Shown here one piece after another: positions 7,683 to 14,789 of a stretch of DNA of 17,050 nt. This stretch comes from an uncultured Ruminococcus sp. (lineage in GTDB: Bacteria; Bacillota; Clostridia; Oscillospirales; Ruminococcaceae). The stretch lies in NCBI GenBank assembly GCA_900551505.1, contig URWK01000011.1, positions 1-17,050 on the forward strand, written 5' to 3'. Under the pieces are notes generated by a model. The model was not told the origin of the DNA and did no database searches. It saw only the letters and a program-made list of their open reading frames with translations. Within the stretch, counting starts at the first letter, position 1; the number at the start of each line of letters is the position of its first letter. The position numbers and the translations under genes were made by a program.

Positions 7683-8633
7683 ATGTCGGAACAGAGGAAA
7701 GAACATAAATCAAAAATCGGTGGGCAGGCTCTTATTGAGGGCGTAATGATGAAAGGTATTTATCATTCGGCGATGGCTTGCAGATTGCCGGACGGAGAAA
7801 TAGACGTTGAAGTATGGGACGAAAAGAACGGTAAAAATATGCCTTGGTACAGGAAGACCCCGATAATAAGGGGAAGTTTTAACTTTGTAAGTTCCATGAC
7901 TGATGGTTACAGATGCCTTATGAAATCGGCAGAAAAACAGATGACAGATGACGGAAGCGGTGAAGAACCCGAAACAAAACTTGACAAATGGCTTGATGAG
8001 CATATCGGAGAGAAATTTATGAGTGTCTTTTCAGTTATAGCAATGATTTTCGGATTTGCCCTCTGTCTGTTTCTGTTCAAGTTTCTTCCGATGAAAGCGG
8101 TAAGCCTTATGGGCGGATTTCTCACTGACAGAATAGCTAAAACATTTGTGGAAGGTATAATTAAAATAGCAATCTTTGTGGGATATCTTGCGGTGATAGC
8201 ACAGATGAAGGACATGAAACGTACTTATGAATATCACGGTGCGGAACATAAGACTATAGCCTGTTATGAAGCAGGTGACGAACTTACGGTAGAGAATGTG
8301 AAGAAGTATACACGTTTTCATCCACGTTGCGGAACAAGTTTTATGATTATCACATTACTGGTAAGTATCTTTGTGTTTTGCTTTATTCCATGGACAAGTA
8401 TGATTACAAGGTTCATTACGCAAATTATACTTTTACCGCTGATTGTGGGAATTTCATATGAATTTATAAAGCTTGCGGGAAGAACGAATAACGCCTTTAC
8501 AAGAATAATTTCAGCTCCGGGGCTTTGGGTACAAAGGCTTACCACGAGAGAGCCGGACGGTGAAGAAATAGCGGTAGCCATTGAAGCGATGAAACCTTGT
8601 ATACCTGAGAACCCGGAGGATGACCAATGGTAA
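7683..8633 (+). CDS. DUF1385 (YqhQ-like) membrane protein
   Basis: Conserved Bacillota protein of uncertain biochemical role. Family hallmarks are visible: GGQALIEGVMM near the N-terminus (13-23), HGAEHKT (185-191) and HPRCGTSF (from 213). About four hydrophobic segments (around 120-140, 160-180, 220-240 and 245-265) place it in the membrane. The invariant His, Glu and Cys residues suggest metal binding or catalysis, but I cannot assign a reaction. AAGGA at 7671-7675 is correctly spaced before the ATG. The gene starts 15 nt after the kinase gene and its end overlaps prmC by 7 nt. Its pairing with prmC is common in Clostridia, as I recall. Confidence 0.9.
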   Translation: MSEQRKEHKSKIGGQALIEGVMMKGIYHSAMACRLPDGEIDVEVWDEKNGKNMPWYRKTPIIRGSFNFVSSMTDGYRCLMKSAEKQMTDDGSGEEPETKLDKWLDEHIGEKFMSVFSVIAMIFGFALCLFLFKFLPMKAVSLMGGFLTDRIAKTFVEGIIKIAIFVGYLAVIAQMKDMKRTYEYHGAEHKTIACYEAGDELTVENVKKYTRFHPRCGTSFMIITLLVSIFVFCFIPWTSMITRFITQIILLPLIVGISYEFIKLAGRTNNAFTRIISAPGLWVQRLTTREPDGEEIAVAIEAMKPCIPENPEDDQW

Positions 8634-9478
8634 CGGCAGGAGAATTATATAACAATCTACGAAGCCGTCTGAAAACCGCAGGTACAGAAGATTACACTTT
8701 TGAGGCAAGGTGTATGATTGAGCAGGCACTCGGAATAAGGTTTGAGAAGATACTTGTAAACAGGGATATGGAGATAAGCAGGAAACAGCTTGACATAATA
8801 GAAAAGATGGTTCAGCAGAGGGAAAAAGGCTTTCCGCTACAATATATCCTCGGGGAATGGGAATTTTACGGGCTTGATTTCAAGGTAGGAACGGGAGTTC
8901 TGATACCGAGAGCGGATACGGAAACACTTACAGATTATGCACTTGAGGAAGCGAGAGAAAACCCATGCGGACAAGTAATTGACCTTTGTAGCGGTACAGG
9001 TTGCATAGCGATTGCAGTTGAGAAGAATATTGAAAAGCCTTGTTCAGTGTATGCGATTGAAAAATCCGGAAAAGCTTTTGAATATCTGCTTGAAAACATA
9101 AAAATAAACGATTCTGAAGTAAAACCGGTTAAAGCTGATGTACTTTGTCCCGAAACCGCAAGGCAGTATAAGGATATTGACATGATAGTTTCAAATCCGC
9201 CTTATCTGACAGAGAATGACATGAATAACTTGCAGAAGGAAGTTACATTCGAGCCGGAAATGGCATTAAGAGGAGGATTTGACGGACTGGATTTTTACAG
9301 GAGGATAACGGAATTATGGAAAGATTCACTGAAAAAGGGAGGGATTATAGCTTTTGAAATCGGGATAAATCAGGAAAATGACGTTTCAGAAATTCTCATA
9401 ACAAATAATTTTGATAAAATTCAGTATAAACGTGATTTAAATGGCGTAATAAGGGTTGTAGGAGCGAGAAAAATATGA
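8627..9478 (+). CDS. prmC: Peptide chain release factor N5-glutamine methyltransferase PrmC
   Basis: Predicted SAM-dependent enzyme that methylates the GGQ glutamine of release factors RF1 and RF2. At 283 residues it has the usual PrmC/HemK length. The N-terminal helical domain (about 1-75) is followed by the family segment QYILGEWEFYGL and VLIPRADTE. The SAM-binding loop is DLCSGTG (119-125), and the catalytic NPPY (190-193) sits in SNPPYLTE. GGAGG at 8615-8619 lies 7 nt before the ATG. The start overlaps the DUF1385 stop, and the end overlaps the next gene in an ATGA, so translation is probably coupled in both directions. Confidence 0.95.
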   Translation: MVTAGELYNNLRSRLKTAGTEDYTFEARCMIEQALGIRFEKILVNRDMEISRKQLDIIEKMVQQREKGFPLQYILGEWEFYGLDFKVGTGVLIPRADTETLTDYALEEARENPCGQVIDLCSGTGCIAIAVEKNIEKPCSVYAIEKSGKAFEYLLENIKINDSEVKPVKADVLCPETARQYKDIDMIVSNPPYLTENDMNNLQKEVTFEPEMALRGGFDGLDFYRRITELWKDSLKKGGIIAFEIGINQENDVSEILITNNFDKIQYKRDLNGVIRVVGARKI

Positions 9479-10053
9479 TACAATATACAATTGGAGAGCT
9501 TGAAAATATATTGAAAGTAAAGTTTCCTGAAAGTTTCCATAAAATATATGATACCGGAGCAATGCAATGGCTTACACGGAAAGATGACGAAACGGAAATA
9601 TCGGCAGACAGTTTTTTCTATAATCTTGACTGGGATTTCAATATGCTGAAATTTTCCGAAATACCTGAAACGACAGAGTATTTATATAAACATCTTGACA
9701 CGGAAAGGCTTATGTTCAGGTTAGTACCTTTTGCGGAAACGGCGAACAGGGATATTTACTGTTTTGCATATGACGGGGACAATGAACCTTTCATAGTATG
9801 CATTGACACCGACAATGCGGAAGATGCGGAATTTTCAGCGGAAGACTTCGGAAACCTTGTGTTTCAGAGGCTGGCTCTTGCCATAACCGACCTTGTTACA
9901 GATGAAGAAGATATTGCAAAGATAAAGGCACATATAAAGTTCTTGCCGGAGGAGTATCAACAGATGTTCATTGAGCAGGATATTGACAGAATAGAAGACG
10001 CTTTTTCGGAATACGATGTGTTGAGAATTATTGACATATACAAAAACAAATAA
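9475..10053 (+). CDS. SUKH (SMI1/KNR4)-like protein, function unknown
   Basis: A 192-residue soluble, acidic protein. The early LKVKFPESFHKIYDTG segment and the central LVPFAETANRDIYCFAYDG segment, followed by an IVCIDTD strand, resemble the N-terminal helix and the PFA..G..YCFDY core of SUKH-superfamily proteins, so I propose that family with moderate confidence. SUKH proteins are often immunity proteins against contact-dependent toxins, but many are stand-alone and uncharacterised. No toxin gene is nearby. The last 45 or so residues are helical and charged. It overlaps prmC by 4 nt (ATGA) and ends 13 nt before recA, so it is co-transcribed with both. Confidence 0.72.
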   Translation: MIQYTIGELENILKVKFPESFHKIYDTGAMQWLTRKDDETEISADSFFYNLDWDFNMLKFSEIPETTEYLYKHLDTERLMFRLVPFAETANRDIYCFAYDGDNEPFIVCIDTDNAEDAEFSAEDFGNLVFQRLALAITDLVTDEEDIAKIKAHIKFLPEEYQQMFIEQDIDRIEDAFSEYDVLRIIDIYKNK

Positions 10054-10066
10054 AAGGAGAAATCTT

Positions 10067-11251
10067 ATGGCAAAAGAATTGAAAACAAAAACGTCATCTT
10101 CGGCATCAGACGAAAAAAAGAAAGCTCTTGAAAATGCAATGGCACAGATTGAAAAGATGTACGGAGCGGGAGCGGTAATGAAGCTTGGGCAGACGAAAAG
10201 CCTTAATGTAGAAGCCGTTCCGACCGGTTCAATGACACTTGACCTTGCACTTGGGATAGGCGGAGTACCGAGAGGAAGAATAGTGGAAATTTACGGCCCT
10301 GAAAGTTCAGGAAAGACTACCGTTGCACTTCACATAATCGCAGAAGCCCAGAAGCTTGGGGGAGAAGTCGCATTTATAGATGTGGAACACGCACTTGACC
10401 CGGTATATGCGGCGGCACTCGGAGTGGACATTGATAATCTCATAGTTTCCCAGCCTGACAGCGGAGAACAGGCACTTGAAATAGCGGAAGCACTTGTGCG
10501 TTCAGGTGCAATTGATGCGATAGTGCTTGACTCGGTAGCGGCAATGGTTACAAAGGCGGAAATTGACGGAGATATGGGTGATACTCATGTGGGACAGCTT
10601 GCAAGGCTTATGTCGCAGGCGATGAGAAAGCTTACATCGGTCATTTCAAAATCAAACTGTGTGGCAATATTCATAAATCAGGTGAGAGAAAAAATAGGCG
10701 TTATCTACGGAAACCCCGAAACTACTCCGGGTGGACGTGCCTTGAAATTCTATTCATCTGTAAGAATCGAAGTAAGAAGAGGTGAGGCTATCAAGAACGG
10801 CGGTGAAGTCATCGGCAACAGAACCAAATGTAAAATTGTCAAGAATAAGGTCGCTCCTCCGTTCAAAGAATGTGAATTTGACATAATGTACGGTCAGGGT
10901 ATTTCAAGAGTCGGTGAAGTGCTTGACCTCGCAGTCGAAATAGGAGTAGTAAACAAGAGCGGTGCATGGTTCAGTTACAACGGTGCGAAGCTCGGACAGG
11001 GTCGTGACAATGCCAAGGAAGTATTGAAGAATAACCCCGAAATGATGGCGGAAATCGAAAAGGCAGTAAAGGCAAGAGCTTCAGAAGTTTCAATGATTTC
11101 AAAGAGAAGCAAGAAAATGGCGGAAATAAAGGAAATGGCTTCAAAGGCTCTCGAACAACAGACAGAAAAGAATAACAGCGATGAAAATTTTGAAGAATTT
11201 ACACCAAAGACGGCAGAAGACACTAAAACCGAAGAGGTTAAAAAATCATAA
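10067..11251 (+). CDS. recA: Recombinase RecA
   Basis: ATP-dependent strand-exchange protein for homologous recombination and co-protease for SOS induction. The 394 residues carry the Walker A motif GPESSGKTT (77-85, K83), the IDVEHALDP block, the LDSVAAMV Walker B region, the loop containing GDMGDTHVG, and INQVREKIG with the following PGGRALKF. The C-terminal tail is acidic and low-complexity, as is usual. Upstream in-frame codons from 10031 overlap the previous gene; AAGGAG (10054-10059) lies 7 nt before the ATG at 10067, so that start is chosen. I see no Bacillus-type LexA box (CGAACnnnnGTTCG) directly upstream, so SOS control, if any, must act on a distant promoter. recX follows after 21 nt. 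Confidence 0.98.
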   Translation: MAKELKTKTSSSASDEKKKALENAMAQIEKMYGAGAVMKLGQTKSLNVEAVPTGSMTLDLALGIGGVPRGRIVEIYGPESSGKTTVALHIIAEAQKLGGEVAFIDVEHALDPVYAAALGVDIDNLIVSQPDSGEQALEIAEALVRSGAIDAIVLDSVAAMVTKAEIDGDMGDTHVGQLARLMSQAMRKLTSVISKSNCVAIFINQVREKIGVIYGNPETTPGGRALKFYSSVRIEVRRGEAIKNGGEVIGNRTKCKIVKNKVAPPFKECEFDIMYGQGISRVGEVLDLAVEIGVVNKSGAWFSYNGAKLGQGRDNAKEVLKNNPEMMAEIEKAVKARASEVSMISKRSKKMAEIKEMASKALEQQTEKNNSDENFEEFTPKTAEDTKTEEVKKS

Positions 11252-11272
11252 TGAGAAAGGAATATTATAATT

Positions 11273-11917
11273 ATGCAGATTACCGGAATTGATAACTACA
11301 AAGGCAAAATTTTTACAGTATCACTTGACGTTGAAAAGAAGGTTAACATTCACAATGAGGTTATTCTGGAACATGACCTGAAAATCGGTTCAGAAATCGA
11401 CCTTGAAGAACTCAAGAAGATAATGAAGGAATCAGACCTGAAATGTGCCTGGGAAAGAGCATTGAACATTCTCGACCAGAGAGACCACTCTTACACGGAA
11501 ATGTATAACAAGCTTGAAAGAACATTCTCAAGCGATGTGTGCTACGAAACACTTCAGAAGCTTGTTGAACTCGGCAAGATTGACGACAGACGTTATGCGA
11601 AGGAACTGGCAAGAATCTATATCGAAGTTAAGCACTACGGCGTTTACAAGGCTACTTACGAAATGCAGAGCAGAGGACTTGACAAGGAACTTATCGAACA
11701 ATCACTTGCACTGTATGAAAAGCTTTCACCGGCAAGACTCGAAATGCTGATTGAAAGAAAGTATGCTCCGAACCTTACAAACGAAAACGGCGAAATTGAC
11801 GATATGGGCGTAATCAAGGTAAGAAGTGCTTTAATGCGTCAGGGCTTCCCGTTTGAACAGGTAAACAATGCTATTGACAAGTATCTTATAGATACTATCG
11901 GTGTAGGAATAAACTGA
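11273..11917 (+). CDS. recX: RecA regulatory protein RecX
   Basis: Predicted modulator that binds RecA filaments and limits or tunes RecA activity. The 214 residues show the RecX three-helix repeats: the RALNILDQRDHSYTEM segment, LGKIDDRRYAKELARIYIE, YEMQSRGLDKELIEQSL, and a C-terminal ALMRQGFPFEQVNNAID repeat. The first 60 or so residues form an N-terminal extension found in many Bacillota RecX proteins. The gene lies 21 nt after recA with an AAGG sequence about 12 nt before the ATG. It is the last gene before two hairpins that probably end the operon. Confidence 0.93.
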   Translation: MQITGIDNYKGKIFTVSLDVEKKVNIHNEVILEHDLKIGSEIDLEELKKIMKESDLKCAWERALNILDQRDHSYTEMYNKLERTFSSDVCYETLQKLVELGKIDDRRYAKELARIYIEVKHYGVYKATYEMQSRGLDKELIEQSLALYEKLSPARLEMLIERKYAPNLTNENGEIDDMGVIKVRSALMRQGFPFEQVNNAIDKYLIDTIGVGIN

Positions 11918-11927
11918 TTTTTCCCGT

Positions 11928-11953
11928 GGCGACCACTATTTAGGAAGGTCGCC
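11928..11953 (+). other. Hairpin 1 after recX
   Basis: GGCGACC (11928-11934) pairs perfectly with GGTCGCC (11947-11953) around a 12-nt loop. There is no T-run after it. It sits 11 nt after the recX stop, before the larger hairpin. Confidence 0.6.
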
Positions 11954-11960
11954 TGAATTC

Positions 11961-11990
11961 AAGGGGGTTTCCTGTTACGGAAGCCCCCTT
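11961..11990 (+). terminator. Probable terminator hairpin of the recA-recX unit
   Basis: AAGGGGGTTTCC (11961-11972) pairs with GGAAGCCCCCTT (11979-11990) over 12 bp with one G-U pair and a 6-nt loop. The stem is very GC-rich, but the following bases (AAATTATTAAAG) are a poor U-tract. It could end transcription imperfectly or protect the 3' end of the message. Confidence 0.6.
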
Positions 11991-12013
11991 AAATTATTAA
12001 AGATAAAAGGGAC

Positions 12014-12042
12014 TTGACCAGAACAGGCAAAAATATTATAAT
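12014..12042 (+). promoter_or_regulatory. Sigma-70-type promoter for rimO-pgsA
   Basis: TTGACC (12014-12019) and a perfect TATAAT (12037-12042) lie 17 bp apart, giving a leader of about 60 nt before the rimO start. Confidence 0.78.
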
Positions 12043-12111
12043 CATTATAAACGCCTTGAAAATGAGCGTGTAAAATAATACACATTGAAAGGATTATCAG
12101 GAGGTAGAAAA

Positions 12112-13458
12112 TTGTTAAGAGAACCATCAAAGATAAAAGTAGGATTAGTTTCATTGGGTTGTTCAAAGAACCTTGTAGATTCGGAAAGACTGCTTTTTAA
12201 AATCAGACAGCACGGTTGTGAACTCACTACAGATGCAGGCAATTCAGATATAGTTATAGTGAATACTTGCGGGTTTATCCAGTCGGCTAAGGAAGAAGCA
12301 ATAGAAACGATTCTTGAATTCGGTAAGCTTAAAGAAGAAGGCAGAATAAAGAAAATTATCGTAACGGGTTGCCTCGCCGAAAGATACAGAGAAGAAACCG
12401 CAGAACTTTTCCCTGAAGCCGATGCCGTTATAGGAATAGGTAAGAATGAAGATATTACTAACGTCATTGACAAGGTGCTTACAAATGAAAGAGTTATTGA
12501 ATTCGGCAGAAAAGATGACTTGCCTGTAACCGGCGACAGAATAATTTCTACATTGCCGTTCTTTGCGTATATCAAGATAGCCGAAGGTTGCGACAACTGT
12601 TGTACTTACTGTGCTATTCCGTCAATAAGAGGCAGATACAGAAGCGTTCCTAAAGAAGACGTTATAAAAGAAGCTGAGTGGCTTGCAGAAAACGGAGTTA
12701 CCGAACTTATACTCATAGCACAGGACACAACGAATTACGGAAAAGACCTTTACGGAAAGAGCGAACTTGCAAGTCTGATGAGGGAACTTTGCAAGATTGA
12801 CGGCATAAAATGGATTAGAACACTTTACTGTTATCCTGAAAGAATTACAGATGAACTGCTTGATACAATGGCTCAGGAAGAAAAAATAGTAAAATACCTT
12901 GATATTCCGATTCAGCACTGCAATGAGGAAATTTTAAGGCAGATGAACAGAACAGGCAATAAAGAAGAGTTGCTGAACCTTATGAATCACATCAGGGAAA
13001 AGATACCGAATGTTATTCTCAGAACTACTCTTATCACAGGCTTCCCCGGTGAAACAAAAGAACAGTTTGAAGAACTTGCGGAATTTATAAAGGAAGTCGA
13101 ATTTGACAGACTGGGCTGTTTCCCGTATTCAGCGGAAGAAGGAACTATTGCGGGAGAGATGGAAAACCAGATTGACGAAGACGTTAAAATTCACAGAGCG
13201 GATATTCTCATGGAACAGCAACAGATTATAAGCGAAAGAAAGCTTGCAAAGAAACTCGGAACAGTTATGGAAGCGGTAGTTGAAGGGTTCGACAGATACG
13301 GAGAATGTTATTTCGGCAGAACCAGAGAAGACGCTCCGGACATTGACGGAAAGATATTCTTTGACAGTGATGACAGGCTTGAAATAGGTCAGTACGTTAA
13401 GGTTAAAGTAACGGAAACACTTGACTATGACCTTACGGGAGAGGTAGTAAAGGAATGA
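12112..13458 (+). CDS. rimO: Ribosomal protein S12 methylthiotransferase RimO
   Basis: Radical-SAM enzyme that adds a methylthio group to an aspartate of ribosomal protein S12, using two Fe-S clusters. The N-terminal domain has C17 in SLGCSKNLVDSE (the RimO rather than MiaB signature), C53 in NTCGFI and C87 in TGCLAERY. The radical-SAM CxxxCxxC is C160/C164/C167, followed by IPSIRGRYRS. A C-terminal TRAM domain (about 380-445) should bind the substrate. In-frame codons extend upstream to a TTG at 12085, but a perfect AGGAGG (12099-12104) lies 7 nt before the TTG at 12112, so a TTG start giving 448 residues is chosen. The stop overlaps pgsA in an ATGA. Confidence 0.96.
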   Translation: MLREPSKIKVGLVSLGCSKNLVDSERLLFKIRQHGCELTTDAGNSDIVIVNTCGFIQSAKEEAIETILEFGKLKEEGRIKKIIVTGCLAERYREETAELFPEADAVIGIGKNEDITNVIDKVLTNERVIEFGRKDDLPVTGDRIISTLPFFAYIKIAEGCDNCCTYCAIPSIRGRYRSVPKEDVIKEAEWLAENGVTELILIAQDTTNYGKDLYGKSELASLMRELCKIDGIKWIRTLYCYPERITDELLDTMAQEEKIVKYLDIPIQHCNEEILRQMNRTGNKEELLNLMNHIREKIPNVILRTTLITGFPGETKEQFEELAEFIKEVEFDRLGCFPYSAEEGTIAGEMENQIDEDVKIHRADILMEQQQIISERKLAKKLGTVMEAVVEGFDRYGECYFGRTREDAPDIDGKIFFDSDDRLEIGQYVKVKVTETLDYDLTGEVVKE

Positions 13459-13997
13459 ATTTACCGAATAAACTGACACTGCTGAGAATAATTCTTGTGC
13501 CGTTTTTTGTGCTGTTCATGTATCTGAAAATTCCGTATGCGTATTTTTATGCACTTGGGATATTTGCGATAGCTTCAAAAACAGATGCACTTGACGGCAA
13601 GATAGCGAGGGCAAGAAACCTTATAACGAATTTCGGGAAGTTTCTTGACCCACTTGCCGACAAGGTACTTGTAATATCAGCGTTGGCGTGTTTTGTGGAG
13701 CTTGGATTTATGAGTGCGATACCGCTTATAATAATAGTGGCGAGAGAATTTATGGTTTCAGGGCTAAGGCTTGTAACGGCGAATGAAGGAGTAGTTGTTG
13801 CGGCGGGAATATGGGGAAAGCTGAAAACGGCTTTTACAATGGTGACAATAGTCATTGCATTATTTCTTGAAGGTATAAACTTTTCGGGAGCAGGGCTTAT
13901 AATAACGATATTAATATGGATTTCAACGTTGCTGACGATAATTTCAGGGTTGGTGTATCTAAAGGGCTATTGGAAATATATTGATACCGACAAGTAA
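13455..13997 (+). CDS. pgsA: CDP-diacylglycerol--glycerol-3-phosphate 3-phosphatidyltransferase
   Basis: Predicted membrane enzyme making phosphatidylglycerol phosphate, the first committed step to phosphatidylglycerol. The CDP-alcohol phosphotransferase signature is complete: D44, D47-G48, A51-R52, G61, D65 and D69 (TDALDGKIARARN then GKFLDPLADK). Several hydrophobic helices span the 180 residues. The start overlaps the rimO stop by 4 nt, so it is translationally coupled. The stop TAA at 13995-13997 abuts a tnpB remnant in a different frame. The length is slightly short of the usual 180-195, so the last few residues could have been altered by that insertion, but the catalytic part is intact. 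Confidence 0.94.
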   Translation: MNLPNKLTLLRIILVPFFVLFMYLKIPYAYFYALGIFAIASKTDALDGKIARARNLITNFGKFLDPLADKVLVISALACFVELGFMSAIPLIIIVAREFMVSGLRLVTANEGVVVAAGIWGKLKTAFTMVTIVIALFLEGINFSGAGLIITILIWISTLLTIISGLVYLKGYWKYIDTDK

Positions 13998-14593
13998 CAG
14001 TCGGAATAGACCTTGGAATTAAAGACCTTGCAACAGTAAGCAACTTTGAAAAGCCTTTCGGAAACATAAACAAAATGCAGAGAGTACGCCGGTTAAAGAA
14101 ACAATTGCGTAGATTACAACATCAGGTTTCAAGAAAGTATGAGCAAAACCGCTCAGGTAATAAATATTTCAAAACAAACAATATCTTGAAACTTGAAAGA
14201 AAAATCAAACTTCTGCATATAAAACTTTCTGATATTCGCCTTAACTATCTTCATCAAGTGACAATCGCTATAGCGAAAACCAAGCCGTATCGAATTGTCA
14301 TGGAAGATTTGAATGTTAGCGGAATGATGAAAAACAAACACTTGTCGAAAGCAATTTCAGAACAAGGCTTTGCGAAATTCATCGAACTTATGAAATACAA
14401 AGCTGAAAGATTTGGAATTGAGTTTATACAAGCAGACAAATTCTTTCCATCAAGCAAAACTTGTTCTCATTGTGGAAGTATTAAAAAAGATTTGAAGCTT
14501 TCTGAAAGAACTTATCATTGCCCTTGTTGCGGTTTTACAATTGACCGTGACAAGAACGCAAGCATTAATTTAGCAAATTATAAATTAGCGTAA
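13998..14593 (+). pseudogene. tnpB: 5'-truncated TnpB (IS200/IS605 family) remnant
   Basis: In the frame of 14009 the sequence reads VGIDLGIKDLAT (RuvC-I Asp), then a long basic helical segment, IVMEDLNVSGM (RuvC-II Glu), a CSHCG...CPCCG zinc finger, and TIDRDKNASINLANY (RuvC-III Asp). This matches the C-terminal half of TnpB, the RNA-guided nuclease of IS200/IS605 elements. All of the N-terminal half, normally about 170-190 residues, is missing: homology begins within a few bases of the pgsA stop codon, with no start codon. An internal ATG at 14075 could give a 172-residue product lacking RuvC-I, which is unlikely to be active. No tnpA transposase is present. I call it a decayed fragment. 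Confidence 0.88.
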
Positions 14594-14722
14594 AACTACT
14601 TACAAACAAAGTCACGTTAATATGTAGGTGATGATGACACCGAATTTACGCTTTTGGAGTGTCACACAAACGGGAGTAGCAATATTGCAAAACCAGACAC
14701 GTTGAAGAAAGAAGCAAACTTT
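14594..14722 (+). pseudogene. Decayed TnpB C-terminal extension / right-end region of the IS remnant
   Basis: In the same frame as the TnpB remnant, after TAA at 14591-14593 and a second TAA at 14618-14620, the reading resumes with YVGDDDTEFTLLECHTNG and ends with a LKKEANF segment. That resembles the S-x-KQEA-type tail at the C-terminus of many Firmicutes TnpB proteins. So the original gene probably ran on to about 14722, and the two in-frame stops (each one C-to-T change from CAA) broke it. This 3' region is also where IS605 elements encode their guide RNA scaffold; I could not draw a defined right-end hairpin. Confidence 0.5.
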
Positions 14723-14789
14723 GTTGTTTTTATAAAGAATTATAGAGTTTACACATCAGAAATACGGTATCCGAGAGAGGAAGATTGTT

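Noticed and set aside
10031..10066. recA promoter at TTGACA (10031-10036)
   Set aside because: No -10 box lies at 16-18 bp spacing; that position is occupied by the ribosome binding site.
14075..14593. Intact 172-residue TnpB gene starting at 14075
   Set aside because: Homology clearly extends upstream to the RuvC-I motif without a start codon, so this ATG is internal to a truncated gene.
13998..14722. Domesticated nuclease-dead TnpB repressor (TldR-like)
   Set aside because: The RuvC D/E/D residues are present and the N-terminal half is missing, the opposite of what a functional nuclease-dead repressor needs.
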